Shown here: piece by piece, positions 1 through 11,508 of the stretch
How positions within the stretch are numbered: position 1 is the stretch's first letter
How the letters are laid out: every line of letters starts with the position of its first letter
Source: Hygrophila difformis
Taxonomy: Eukaryota; Streptophyta; Magnoliopsida; Lamiales; Acanthaceae
Direction of reading: 5' to 3'
DNA length: 64,000 nucleotides
Assembly: GCA_030278955.1 (NCBI GenBank)
Contig: JAOANR010000012.1
Coordinates: 27,087,977 to 27,151,976 of the forward strand
Position numbers and translations under genes: made by a program
Notes under the pieces: model-generated
What the model was told of the DNA's origin: nothing
The model's database searches: none
Seen by the model: the letters and a program-made list of their open reading frames with translations, nothing else

Positions 1-2853
1 GAAGATTGATATTGCACCAAATTGTGGAAGAAGAGCAGCAATCTCTTAAGGCATGAGTAACTGTCTCCTCTTCCCCGCACTTCCAACATTTAGCATCATT
101 AACTAAGCCTCTTTTAAATTTCTCAGCAGCTGTAAGGACTCGACCATGGGCAACGAGCCATAAGAAAGATCGAACTCATTGTGATGCCGGCCATCTCCAA
201 ATAAATTTCCAAACTCTTTCTTCTGTGGGAGGATTGTGGAGCTTCTCCAGTTCGGTAGTCGCGCTTCGAATAGTAAACTTGCCATTGGCGCTCTGAATCC
301 AAAAAGGTACACCCATCATATTATCCCTATTAGGAGGATTAGAATCTTCAATGGTGCGAATGATATCTAGTGGTAGCAAACCAATTAGATCCTGGACATT
401 CCATCGACCCTCTGGAGCATAACCAACCACTAATTTGAATCGATCATTGAGGGCAAGAGTCTAAGTTGCATAATCCTGCAAAACAAGATTCGAATTAAGC
501 CACATGTGTAACCAAAATAAGGCAATCTTACCATTCCCAATGCTCCAACCAATATTTGGTTGAAGTTTGGGCCATATTGATAGAAAGTCTTTGGCGCTGT
601 AAGATAGAGATTGCGGCCCGTGCTTAAACTTGTGATGCTCCCAACCATGCCTAGCTTTCATAATTTGAGTCCATAATGTATTTCTTTGTAGAAGGCCCTA
701 GTAGCACTTCATGAGTAGTGCTTCATTGAAATCTTGAGTTCTACGGATGCCCAAACCTCCTTTTGATTGACTAAAAATAATACGGTCCCAAGCTAGTAGA
801 TCGATTTTACGGCTGAGCCTAGTAGAGCCCCAAATAAAATTTCTGGTAATGGAATCCAGCTCTCAAGTTATTGACTTAGGAAGTCTAGAAACCTGCATTG
901 TGTAGATACTTAATCCTTGTAAGACAGACTTGGCAAAAGTGATCCTTCCCGCAAAGTTAAGGTGTTTGTTGGCCCAATAATTAACTTTGTTGTTAGCTCC
1001 ATCAATGAGATATCTAAAGTCCTTAGCAGAGCGCAGGATAAGTGATACCAAGATATGTACCAACTGAGGCTGAGCTGTGAATACCAAGAGTGGATTCAAT
1101 ATTTAACCTGGTAGCCCTTCCCACCGACTTGCCAAAAACAATCCTGGACTTAGAACTACTGATATTACGGCCTGAATCAGAACAAAACTTATCCAACCGG
1201 TTTTTAATAATAATAGCTTGATCAGTAGAAGCTTTGGCAAACAAAAGAATGTCATCTGTAAAAAAATAAGTTAGGAATACTTGTTTGATTTCTTTGCCAA
1301 CTGACAACCTGCCATTGGCCTTCCTCTCCTGCCTTAAGGATTTGTATGCCTAGTCTATCCATACAAAGTATGAACAAGTAAGGAGAGATGGGGTCTCCTT
1401 GCCTGATACCCCTGGATGGATTGAAAGGAAGTGAAAGCATTCCGTTCCATGAAACCTGCAGGGAAGAAGATTCCACACAACTCATAACAAGATTAGTAAA
1501 AGAAATAGGGAAACCAGTATCAAGGAGAGTAGATCTGATAAAATTCCAATTAAGCTTATCATATGCTTTTCCAAATCTATTTTTGATAATCATAGTTTCT
1601 GGCTTAGCATTTGACTTTCCGTGTAATAGGCAACCTCTTGAACTGCAATGATGTTATCATGAATAATCCTGCCCTTGACAAAGCTAGCTTGACCTTGAGC
1701 AATAATTTGTGGCATGATATATAAGTTAATCTGTTAGCCAATAACTTTATAAGAATTTTTTTTAAAGAACATTGCATAGACTTATTGGGTTGAGTTGCAT
1801 GACTATCTTGGGTTGCTGACTTTAGGGATAAGGACAATCTGAGTTTGGTTGACCTCTTGTATAATGCATTTGCCTTTAAAAACATCGAGAATGAAAGAGT
1901 AAACTGACTGTCTAATAATAGACCAATTTTGCTGGTAGAAGAAGACATTAAACCCATCAGGGCCCGGGGCATTAAGAGGTGCCATTGCTAATACTGACTT
2001 GGTGACTTCTTCAAAAGTAGGAGGAAGAACTAAAGAGAGCCTGTCTGCCTCAGAAATCATAGGCATAGGAGCAAGACCAGTAAAAGGCTCACTCTGATCT
2101 CTTATTTCTTCTTGGAAAAGACTTTGGAAGTAATTTAAAACCATGTTGTGAATCTCCCTTTCCCCTTGGAAGATGTTACCCTGGGCATCCTCCAAAATTG
2201 AAAGACACTTCTTTGCATGTCTAGCTCGAATGTAGTTATGGTAGAACTTCGTATTCTTATCCCCAGCTAGACTCCAGTCTCTGGTGCTCCGTTGGATCCA
2301 CAATGACTCTTCTTCTTTCATCAAAATACTTAGATCCATGGTCAGTTGTTTGTGGAGTCTCCGTACAAAATTGTTGTCCTCCCATTGATCTTGTTTCTCA
2401 ATACCAGCCAAATGGGCCCTAATCCTGGCTTTTCTCTGGTATTTGACAGAAGAGTTGATGGAATTCCATTCTTGAACCTCAACCCTGAAAGCTTCTAGCT
2501 TAAATCTGAATGAGGCTTTAGACTGCCAAGTAGAAGCCAACATGTGCTTAAATTCCGAGGAGTTCTGCCATGCCACTTGGAACCTGAGTATCTGAGAACC
2601 ATTATGTTGCCTAAAATTTGTAGAGATAGAGATCTAGAGGAGAAGAGGGGAGTGGTCCGATTGGATCCTAGGAAGAACTTGAGTAGTGCAGTGAAGAAAT
2701 AGTGAAAACAAGGAAGCATTGCCAAGAATATGATCAGGCCTTCTTCGGAGGCATCATCTGCCCCAAGTAAACTTTTCACCAAAGGATCTGAGTTCTACCA
2801 TCCTGGTGCTTCTGAGCCAGGTTTGCAATTCAAATACGGATATGGTAGAGATG
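1..2853 (-). pseudogene. LINE ORF2 reverse transcriptase and zf-RVT region, pseudogene
   Basis: Reverse transcriptase region of the same LINE. The largest open block (2576-1803, 257 aa) holds WSLAGDKNTKFYH and NAPGPDGF, the N-terminal RT signature. The next blocks, in other frames, show KAYDKLNW and RGIRQGDPISPYLFILCMDRL (1593-1252), then FTDDILLFAKA (the catalytic box, normally FADD, here FTDD) near 1265-1230, then AGRITFAKSVL. The zf-RVT-like part with W-N-V-x-D-L and FWIQSANGKFTIRSA is at 430-176. Several frameshifts and stops are present. The element runs off the left edge. Confidence 0.85.
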
Positions 2854-2858
2854 GAACT
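2854..2858. repeat. Target-site duplication, left copy (GAACT)
   Basis: GAACT immediately precedes the TG end of the LTR unit. The same five bases follow the CA end at 7260-7264. Confidence 0.9.
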
Positions 2859-3499
2859 TGTGACGCCCCGAAAATTAAAAACTATTTTCGTGACGTCACC
2901 GTCGTATTAACTGTTCTAAACTGTCGATTACTCAGCTTAGACAGTCAATACAAGGTTAGACACAAGTACAGATAAATAACTATAACAAGAAAACTATAAT
3001 AAGCAGTGAGCAATCCCAGGAACATCACATTGCATATTCGGGCTACAAGCCCTGAATAAATTATCGACATGCTCACAATTTCAATACCAGAAATTTACAC
3101 ATAATAAAATCCAAGTGGTTCACCGATCACCTCTATGAACGACAATTAACTCTACATCAGATAACCGATGAATGTATATAAAAATATATTCCAATTAAAT
3201 AAAAACATAAAGATGCACCCTAGCTAGTTCGCTCAGCCCGTACCCCACCATCGTGTTTTGCACCATCCGTGATAAGATCTATAAAACAACCAAACAGCGA
3301 CAAGGTGTCACCACAACATAACATTGTACTGGCAAGGAATAGAAGTAGCATAGCATAAAAAAATCTATCGCAACAATTAATAACAATAATTAAAGACATA
3401 AAGTAAATCCTGAACATATTCCTCGAGTCATATACAACATAATCCTATCCATAATCCATTAATTACCAATATCACCTCTCGCAATGCAAATATGTCAGG

Positions 3500-3805
3500 T
3501 GAAACCAATCCAATACACCATAATCCATTAATCAGTGATGAAACCAATCCAATGCACCATAATCCATTAGTCATATAATATGTTGGATGAAACAAATCCA
3601 ATACACCATAATCCATTAATCAATGATGAAACCAATCTAATGCCCATAATCCATTAGTCAAATTATATATTTGATGAAACCAATCCAATGCACCATAATC
3701 CATTAATCAAATATGAAACCAATCCAATGCCCATAATCCATTAGTCAAATTATATGTGAGATGAAACCAATTCAATGCACCATAATCCATTAACCAAATA
3801 ATATC
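3500..3805. repeat. Degenerate tandem repeat within the LTR unit
   Basis: About seven units of roughly 35-50 bp, each built on ATGAAACCAATCCAATG followed by a CATAATCCATTA core with variable AT spacers. They belong to the LTR unit rather than to a CRISPR-like or satellite array. Confidence 0.8.
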
Positions 3806-3807
3806 AT

Positions 3808-3986
3808 CTCTCGCCATGCAGAGGACTCTATAACTACTAACACCGGTATCCTAGACTAGTTTTCAACTGTCTAGGGTTATAGACACATACAGGCTTATCT
3901 CGCCATGCAGAGGACTCTATAACTACCAACACTGGTGTCCCAGACAGTACTCCAACTGCCTAGGGTTATAGACACATACAGGCTCT
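3808..3986. repeat. Two-copy direct repeat of about 90 bp within the LTR unit
   Basis: Two adjacent copies start CTCGCCATGCAGAGGACTC and end with GGGTTATAGACACATACAGG. They differ by scattered substitutions. Distinct from the preceding shorter tandem repeat. Confidence 0.8.
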
Positions 3987-6900
3987 ACCTGTAGGAGGGA
4001 CAATTACCCTCATCCGATATCCGAAATTCCATATACCATGCGGCTCATGCATTGGTTTCATGAGACATATAATTTACCAAAAATCGAACATAGATTGAAC
4101 ACATAAATAAGAGTTGTCAAGCGCAAGGAACCCGTCCACCCGGTATTCCTTAAGATTCTAATGTATGACCTAGTTGTTAAAGCAACATATGATTCGCGAG
4201 AACACTTAGATTCATCAAAGGCATAATCATCCAAGTTCATCTAAGGTATCATACAATTCGTGTAGAACACTTAAATACGTCTAGGTTATCTAGAAATAGG
4301 TTTTAAGCATTCCTATGAATAATATTCCTAATCATCTATATTCACATTGTCTAACATCTCCATTTATCTCTTTATACAATTATGCCATTCTACCCCTTGC
4401 CTTTTTATAATAAATCTTCAAAGCTTCCTGTTTGAACATCATCAATCTCCCAATGGCTTCAATACAACTCACGGTTGTCCCTACACAACAATACCATTAT
4501 AAGAAATAAAATATTTCCCACACATCAATATCATTACCCCATTTTTTCAACACCAACATACGCCTTCCAAATCCCCTTCAACAATCCCACAATTACCCGT
4601 TTTCCCAACAATACCAAATAAATCAAAATATAGTCACTCCTCTAATTTAATCAATTCAACCAACCAAAATAATATTAGTTAATTCAATTAACGAACACCG
4701 TTTCATATTTACCAATATTTAAGATTCACAATTCTCAATTAAAGTTATTCAAGGATTTACCCAATACACATTTATCCTTAAAAATCTCATCTTTATTATC
4801 AACTTCATTTTTTTTTTTACTACAAAGCCATAACATCAATTTAATAAATCCATCAAAACATTTAAAATCAAAACTACTCAACAATTCCCTTTTTAATCAA
4901 CATTATTCATTTCTTTATAAACCCAACAGTTCCAACTCCAATATACAATACCCAATTCCAATTAATTCCTTCAACAATTCATATTCAATTTACCCAATAT
5001 AAATCCAACATACCCCAAATTTCTATACTTCATAATTCAAGGTTGATAAATACTGAATAAAATCTAAATTAACCAAGAATCTCCAATACACTATTTATCC
5101 CAAATTCAACTCATAACTTTAAACCATCATTATACATATATTCCCAAGTTCAATTAAATATACCATAAGTCATACAAGACCAATCCAACAATTCTTCATT
5201 TTAAAATCTAAATAGAAACCCCTTTAATTCAACATAATCAAATAAATTCATTTCAACTCTTTTTAATTATTCAAATTAACACTTCAAGGCATGATCCAAC
5301 CAACAAGTCTAAAAGAACTATACATTTAAAATGCCCATCCCTAAATCCATATCTAATGTCCAATTAAGATTCCCAATTCTAAATTCCTATCAAATTCTTA
5401 ATTCCAAAACTCCCAAAAATCACAACTTGTTTATTTAAGAACCACTTACACAATTTATTTAACTCTTGAATTTAATATATACAACAAAGGTCCATCAAAA
5501 CACCAAAAATTGGCATACCAAGGATTCATCATTTATCAAGTAATAAAAATAAGCCCCATCGCACATGTATTTTTCCAATTCTACTATTCAAGAGTTAAAA
5601 ACCCATAATCATAACAAAACCCATTTTAATCAAATTAACCTCCCAATTGCCCAAGTCTCCAATTTAATCCGTAATTAAACACATAAGTTCCTTCAACAAT
5701 TTATAAATTACAATTCCAACATTTAAAACTAGCTTCATACAAAATCAATTATGCCCAATAAATTTATATTAAAAATTACCAACTTCGTCCCATTTTCTAA
5801 ATTCCACTCCAATATTTAAACACCAACCATAATTCCAGAATTATCAATAAAATTTCCAATTTTAACACTTTAAAATTTATATAACAAGAATCCATGTATT
5901 TTCAACCTCAATAATTACCAAACTAAGTTTACTTCCGACACCAATAATCAAATACCCAATTTAATTCTATAATTCCCAAAATATTTAAATATGAATCTAA
6001 CACTTCAATTTAATACAATCAAAACCCCTAAATTAGCAATTCACCAAATCCAAATACCCAATCAAGACATTTAAATAAAAAGATAATTAACACCCAACAA
6101 CATGTCTTCAAATCAACACAACAATAATGTTTAGAATTTCAACCTAACAAGTCCCAAGAATTAAAGTAATTGGTCAACAATAGAAAACACAAATCAACTT
6201 CTTAACATAATTAAAACTAGAACTCCAACCCACCACCATCACCGGCAACCATCACCACCACTGCCGGCCACCATCGTCACGACACAGCCACCACCATTGC
6301 TGCATATCCGGACCACGCCACCGCCGCAGTGCGGCGACACACAACAGCGCAGCCGCGCTACTCACAGCGGGCGACAGCCGCCCGTTGTTGTTGCCGGCGT
6401 CACGGCACCACGCGACGCCGGCTCCACCGTCCACGGTCACCACTCTCCACCCTCACCTCCATTACGACGCCGCTACAGCGGCGGCGCAGCTGCAACTCGC
6501 AGCCCTCCCGACCCCAGCGAGAATAAGGAAGAACGGGGAAGAAGATGGAATGGAGAAGAAGAAGAGAATAACTCCTTACCTTTAGATTCTCCACCTTTTC
6601 AAGCTCACCGTGGCAGCAGCTCCTCCACCTTCAAGATGTGATTCCATCTTCTCCAACAATCTCAAATGCCCTCTTGTTTGGACGGGAATTGGGAGATGGA
6701 AAGAATAAAATAAGGCAAGACTCCAATAATGAAAGTGAGGATGAGAAGAAAATAATCCTCCAGTTGTCAAAGTGTCGGTAAGAGAGAAATTAAAGAATCC
6801 CCAATTATTGAGCCCTAATTAATGCTCTTGTGGGTGACGGGAGAAAATTGGCAGAAGAAGAATTGGGGATGAAATGCTCTAGCTTTACGTTGGAGATGGC

Positions 6901-7250
6901 AATGAGTGGTGTTCAATTATTGCCAAGTTGAGATTAATAGATGTGGAATTAAAAGTGAGGTGGGTTCAATAATTTATATGTCCCAATTCTTTTCAATAAA
7001 TTTTAAAACTCCATTGTTCAATTCAATTGGTTCGGACCACCAATAATTCTACATTGGACTTGTTCAAAAATCTGTCTTGGTCCTATCCTATGTTGAAACA
7101 TCTCACAAATTTAATCCAAGTCCAAATATTGCTCTAACCCAATGACTTAAATTAATTAATCCCAATTAATTAAATTAATTTGTGATTAATTTGAGTCCAA
7201 TCAATTAAATGATTATAATTAATAAATTTAATTATGAAATAATTATTCGG
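3987..7250. other. Non-coding body of the LTR unit with one GC-rich block
   Basis: 4000-6200 is AT-rich with no long ORF. 6225-6500 is abruptly GC-rich (CCACC and GCCGCC runs) and generates short overlapping ORFs on both strands, with biased Pro/Arg/His or Ser/Arg/Pro content and no recognisable domain. I treat these as composition artefacts. Confidence 0.6.
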
Positions 7251-7259
7251 GATGTTACA

Positions 7260-7264
7260 GAACT
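7260..7264. repeat. Target-site duplication, right copy (GAACT)
   Basis: GAACT directly follows the CA end of the LTR unit and matches 2854-2858. Confidence 0.9.
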
Positions 7265-7761
7265 CCCCAGAGCTTCTTCCATCTTGCTGATGCAATTAAA
7301 GTCCCCACCTATAATCCAAGGTTCAAACATGGACTGTGGATTTGAGCAATCTCCGGCCAAAACCATCTATGTCTGTATCTATTAGGAGCTGCTTAAACCG
7401 CAGTCATGAAAATAGAAAAGCCATCCACATTAATCTTAGTGTCTATAAACTAGGAGTGATATTCAAGTATCTCAATTTGAACATTGTCTTTCCAAAGGAG
7501 CCAAAGACTACCTGAAAAACCATCAGCTTCCACTCTAAAGGAATTGTTAAATCTGCTATGGGCAATAAAGTTATCAGCACGGCTGCCACTGATTCTAGGT
7601 TCAAACAACGCAATACAATCCATTCTCTTATAATATGTGATGTCTAGGAATTCCCTTTTAATGTCCCTGGATCCAGCTCCCTGCATGTTCCAAAAGCCAA
7701 TAGTTAAATTCATAAGCATAGGTATAGAAAGGTGAAGATTATACACTGAGAAAAAGAACAT
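7265..7761 (-). pseudogene. LINE ORF2 endonuclease domain, 5' part of ORF2
   Basis: Start of ORF2. The segment reads IGFWNMQGAGS near its beginning, followed by DCIALFEPRISGSRAD, the usual start of the AP-type endonuclease/exonuclease/phosphatase domain that nicks target DNA in LINEs (canonical plant form W-N-x-R-G). The frame is open to 7450 and then broken. The domain is cut at 7265 by the LTR insertion, and homologous sequence resumes left of 2854. Confidence 0.75.
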
Positions 7762-8048
7762 GAATCAAATAGGGAGGCTGGAGGCACGTCCCTTCTCAAC
7801 AGGCTTGAGGATAGAGGGGAATACATCTCCTCATCACTTTCACCATCAGGGGGGCGACCTTCTCCGGATGTAAGAGGACTCTTGAATCTCTCCTGTTTGT
7901 GAACTGAAGGATCACAAACCTCAACTGCTCTATGATAAGCAATTGGGAGGGAAGAGTTGACACTGCGTGCACGGGCACCTGAAGGTTGCAAAGACCAAGG
8001 CGGAGAAAGGGAATGAACTCCGAGACTAATGGGAGAGGCGTAAGAATG

Positions 8049-9287
8049 CTAAGGCTTGGAGAATGACACTATGTGGCTAATAGGAGGAGGCCGCGAAGAT
8101 GAAGGAGAGATACGAGTATTAAGCGGTCTGAGGGAAGTCTGGGCTAAAGTGGGTTGGGAGGAAACATGATCCGAAGTCTCAGTGACAGCATCATGATTGT
8201 CTGCTAGGGAATTGAACCTGTTATTAGTTATAGCAGCAGGGGAGGAAGAATTCTTGGTGATTAAAGGAGCTCTGGGACCTCTCCTTCTCGGCTGGGCTAT
8301 CATCCAAGGTCCGAATCCAATATCTTCTGAGTCCTTCCTAGGCTGATCTTGACGGGGAGGCAAAGCTTGATCCGGAGGTGCATCTTGGTTCTCTTAGAGG
8401 AAGGACACTTATCCTTGATGTGTCCACACATGCCACAGTTGAAGCAGATAACTTTAACATTTTCATACACAACCTGAAGAATCGTATCATCAACCTCAAC
8501 CTGAGGTGCCAAGGGCTTAGAAAGATCAATCTTTACCGCCAATCTAGTAAACCTCCCTCTGGCAGATTTATCCGTTTCAGAATCGATAAGAATCACATCT
8601 CCCACAAGGGAGCCAACTCCATGAATGGCTCTCCTATTGTAGAGATAGAACGGAATATTGGGAAACCTAATCCAGGTAACAACCGAAGAAATCACATGAG
8701 TCTTGGGATTGAAGTGCTCGTCCCAAGCATGAACGTGTAAGTAATTCCCCCAGAATGTTCCATGAACCTCCAGTCAATGCAAGAATGGCGTCTTGTTCTT
8801 GTTTGAAATTGACAACATAATAATCATTCTCTAAGTCTATAGGCGGCAATGGGATAGAGGCAGGCCAGATCTAACGATCCTGTCCTTCAAGACTCGAAAA
8901 GAAATCCTCCTTTCAACAACTTTAAGCACGACCGCAAAATTGCCACTGGCGTAGTAGACTCTTGTTAAAGGCCTTGGACTGGATAAGCTTAGGAATGCCA
9001 TGATTGGTGGTTCGTATCATATCATCCAGGTCACCAGTGAGGTCATCGGATTCATCACCAATTGGAAAGTGAGAGGCTCTGACCCCTTTTTTGGCCATAT
9101 CCCGGTAAGACATTCTGGGGGAAATGCATGCATCCATGACTGGAGAGTCCGGAGGCTCGCCGCCTGGATCATCTTGCATGGGGGCATCCATAAGAGGTGA
9201 AAAAGGGGGGATGCTACCGGAAAAAAGAAATGGGGTTCTTGGAGAGAATCTTGAAGAGAAGCTTTGTATAAATGGAAACGTTCCCAA
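8049..9287 (-). pseudogene. LINE ORF1 (DUF4283-type, CCHC zinc knuckle) pseudogene
   Basis: RNA-binding, Gag-like ORF1 protein of a plant LINE. The N-terminal part starts near 9287 (MGTFPF...) with an acidic, proline-rich stretch. A DUF4283-like block follows at about 8849-8667 (YYVVNFKQEQDAILALTGGSW), then the segment with VTWIRFPNIPFYLYN, then a zinc knuckle CFNCGMCGHIKDKC (C-X2-C-X4-H-X4-C) near 8450-8410. The C-terminal piece (8363-8049) has FGPWMIAQ and a basic RRRGPR patch, typical of these proteins just before ORF2. At least three frame changes split it, so no product is expected. Confidence 0.8.
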
Positions 9288-9290
9288 TAT

Positions 9291-9493
9291 ATTTTTTTCA
9301 ATAGTACCTATGAAAGATCTTCCTCTTTTACTTTATAGTAGTATTTTTTTTTTTGTTTCTTATTTTAATGTTTAATATAAAATGAATCAATTTAGTAGTA
9401 GTAAGTATTAATTTGGAGCGAGAGATGGGCATGCATGCAACGCAAGTGGTTTAGTGGGCTTCATAACTCATAATTAAGGTGGTGCCCTATAAT

Positions 9494-9524
<31 letters not shown>

Positions 9525-11083
9525 ATGGGTAATGGGGTGTTGGGTTGGGTTGAGTTGGGTTGGGTCCCTCTCCCTCTCCCTCTCCCTCTCAAGAAACTGC
9601 AGCATGCATGTTAGTATCAAATAAATAATGGTGGGTTTGCATGGGGGTCAGCCTCTGATCAGTACTCCCCAACGTAACCCCCCTTAGCTTGCATGCGTTG
9701 GCCCTTGTGGTGTGGGGGTGTGAGAGCTTTAATTTTGTTGGGACCATCAAATGGATCTCATCTCCAATTTGTTGGATTAATGTAGTAGTAATATGACACC
9801 CACTGCAGGCCACTTGCTTCTGATGATCAAACAACAACTAGTACTACTCTGATCCAACCTTCAATTGGCCTGCAAGCCCCTCACTCTCAAATTATATAGT
9901 ACAGTATATGCCTTCTATCCATTCAATTCACAATACATGCATCTATCGCAAACGATATACGAAGTATAAAATTTTCAATTATAGTATAATCTTTAATAAT
10001 GAGGAATATTAACTACTATTACCAAAAAGACATACGATAGGTAACGTATATGTAACTCAATATATAAATTTATATGTATGCAATTCAATATATATATAGT
10101 TATATTGATATCCAGCGGCAACGCTGAAATTCAACGATATTTGATGCTCAATTTCATGCCATGAGTTCAATATAATAAAGTTAGGAAAAATGACTCAATG
10201 TGATAATTAGCATTTCTTTAGTAATAAACTAATTGTAATTAGTTATTAGTGCCACCAAGACTCAAATGCGAAACAAGACAAACACACCTATATTTGTTGT
10301 TTACAATGGTTTGAAATTCCCTAACATTCTATACATTAGATACTATAAATGAAAGTGTAATTTGCACTGGGATAAACCAAACTTCTTTCTTTCTTTCTTT
10401 CTTTTTTACTAAAAAATATCATTAATATTAAATATATAATGACACTATGATAATACATATGCATAAAATATCTATTATTCTATAGCTTTTGATTCAACAT
10501 GTGTAAAACGAAGTGCATGCAACAAACTTAATTATATCACCACCTTTGCCACCCATTATATTATTACTAGACTGCCATTTAATTTAAATCAAAGATGAAA
10601 CTTCCAAGCCATTCATCATGATTCACCATCATCTCGTGGGTCACTTCATATCATGAACTCAATTAAAAGAGACACACCAAACTCTTCTTAATTTAATCTC
10701 AATGAAGCCTAATTTCATCGCTTTAACCAATGCTTTTCTCTACTAATTTAATATTTTGAACTTTAATCCGACAAATTTGATAGAATTAGGTAGGAATAAT
10801 GTATATTAGAATTCAACACTTCACAAGTTTTTAAACAATTGCATACCCAAAATACCCAATTATTGTTAATTTACGTAAATTATAACAAAAGGGGCTTATT
10901 AATATTGGGCTTGGTGAGTCCAGTGGGCCGGCGTTGTCGGGGGCGGGGGAGGAATGCGATGTAAATATGTAATGTCCCACCACATCTGTTACCACTACTT
11001 CAAAAATTAATATGTTCATTTAAATACACAAAATAAATACTATTTTATATAGCTTGTCCATACTGTAAATTTAAAAATAAGGG
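9291..11083. other. Intergenic, AT-rich, with a 30-G homopolymer and G/C-rich microsatellites
   Basis: No gene seen. 9494-9523 is an uninterrupted run of 30 G. It is followed by GGGTT-type repeats to about 9565 and a CCCTCT microsatellite (9566-9590). The remainder is AT-rich with short TA and CTTT runs. Short ORFs (for example 9589-9837) have no family signature. Confidence 0.7.
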
Positions 11084-11508
11084 ACAAAAACTTGCCTAGT
11101 GGTCAAGTCTTCTAATTTTCCAGTCTTCGTGTTAGTGGATTGATTTCCCATCCAGCCTCTATCCATTCCATTTGTCCATTGTGATTTATGTAGTATGAGA
11201 CCCACCACATATTACATACTCCCTCCGTTTTTTTTTTAACTTCACACATCCTGCACTGCACACAATCCAATGCACATTTTCAATCATCAATATCTCATAT
11301 TACATATAAGTAAAAATTATAAAAGTTTGATATTCTAAAACTACATGATTAGACGAATCCAACAAGATCTCACTTGACTATGTTTTATCTTATATAACTA
11401 TATGAAAAAGTTGAATTAAAGTTACTCAATAAATAGTATCTACTATGCTAATGGTGAACTTAAAAAAAAACGGAGGGAGTAGCAAGTATAGATTGCTCAA
11501 AAAAAAAA
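11084..11508 (+). mobile_element. Degenerate tRNA-derived SINE interrupted by a Stowaway MITE
   Basis: It begins GGGACAAAAACTTGCCTAG with a box A-like region and has a box B-like GGATTGATTTCCC near 11137. It continues to GAGACCCACCACAT, resembling the intact SINEs at 19079 and 50575. The tail GATTGCTC plus A-run follows after the MITE (11481 onward), so the MITE sits in the SINE's 3' part. Diverged copy. Confidence 0.6.
11219..11479. mobile_element. Stowaway-type MITE (CTCCCTCCGT ends, TA target duplication)
   Basis: 261 bp with inverted ends CTCCCTCCGTTTT and AAAACGGAGGGAG, flanked by TA on both sides (11217-11218 and 11480-11481). The internal sequence shares the family pattern seen at 42022, 43908, 44568 and 46539 (CAATGCACATTTTCAA, then AAGTAAAAATTAT, then AACAAGATCTCACTTGACTA). 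Confidence 0.9.

Larger units (their letters stand above)
2859..7259. mobile_element. Long solo LTR (or non-coding LTR unit) inserted in the LINE, 5-bp TSD
   Basis: The unit starts TGTGACGCCCCGAA and ends TTCGGGATGTTACA, an imperfect terminal inverted repeat of TG..CA type. It is flanked by a perfect 5-bp duplication GAACT (2854-2858 and 7260-7264), and LINE sequence resumes directly on both sides. At 4401 bp it carries no gag/pol ORF, primer site or internal domain that I can see. Plant Ty3 elements of the Del/Tekay chromovirus type have LTRs of about this size, so a solo LTR left by LTR-LTR recombination is the simplest reading. The lineage is inference. Confidence 0.85.
1..9290 (-). mobile_element. 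L1-like non-LTR retrotransposon (LINE), degraded, split by an LTR insertion
   Basis: Read on the minus strand, the order is ORF1 (about 9287 to 8049), endonuclease (about 7761 to 7265), then, beyond a 4.4-kb LTR insertion, reverse transcriptase and the zf-RVT region (2853 to 1). This is the standard architecture of plant L1-like LINEs. Many frameshifts and stops break both ORFs, so the copy is dead. The 3' end (RNase H region if present, poly-A) lies left of the window. Start codons for the ORFs are approximate because frames are broken. Confidence 0.9.

Noticed and set aside
3500..3805. Regular repeats that could look like a CRISPR array
   Set aside because: Units and spacers vary together, spacers are not unique sequence, and the context is a plant LTR.
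6252..6641. Overlapping Pro/Arg/His-rich ORFs on both strands
   Set aside because: They come from a GC-rich low-complexity block in the LTR unit; no family features.
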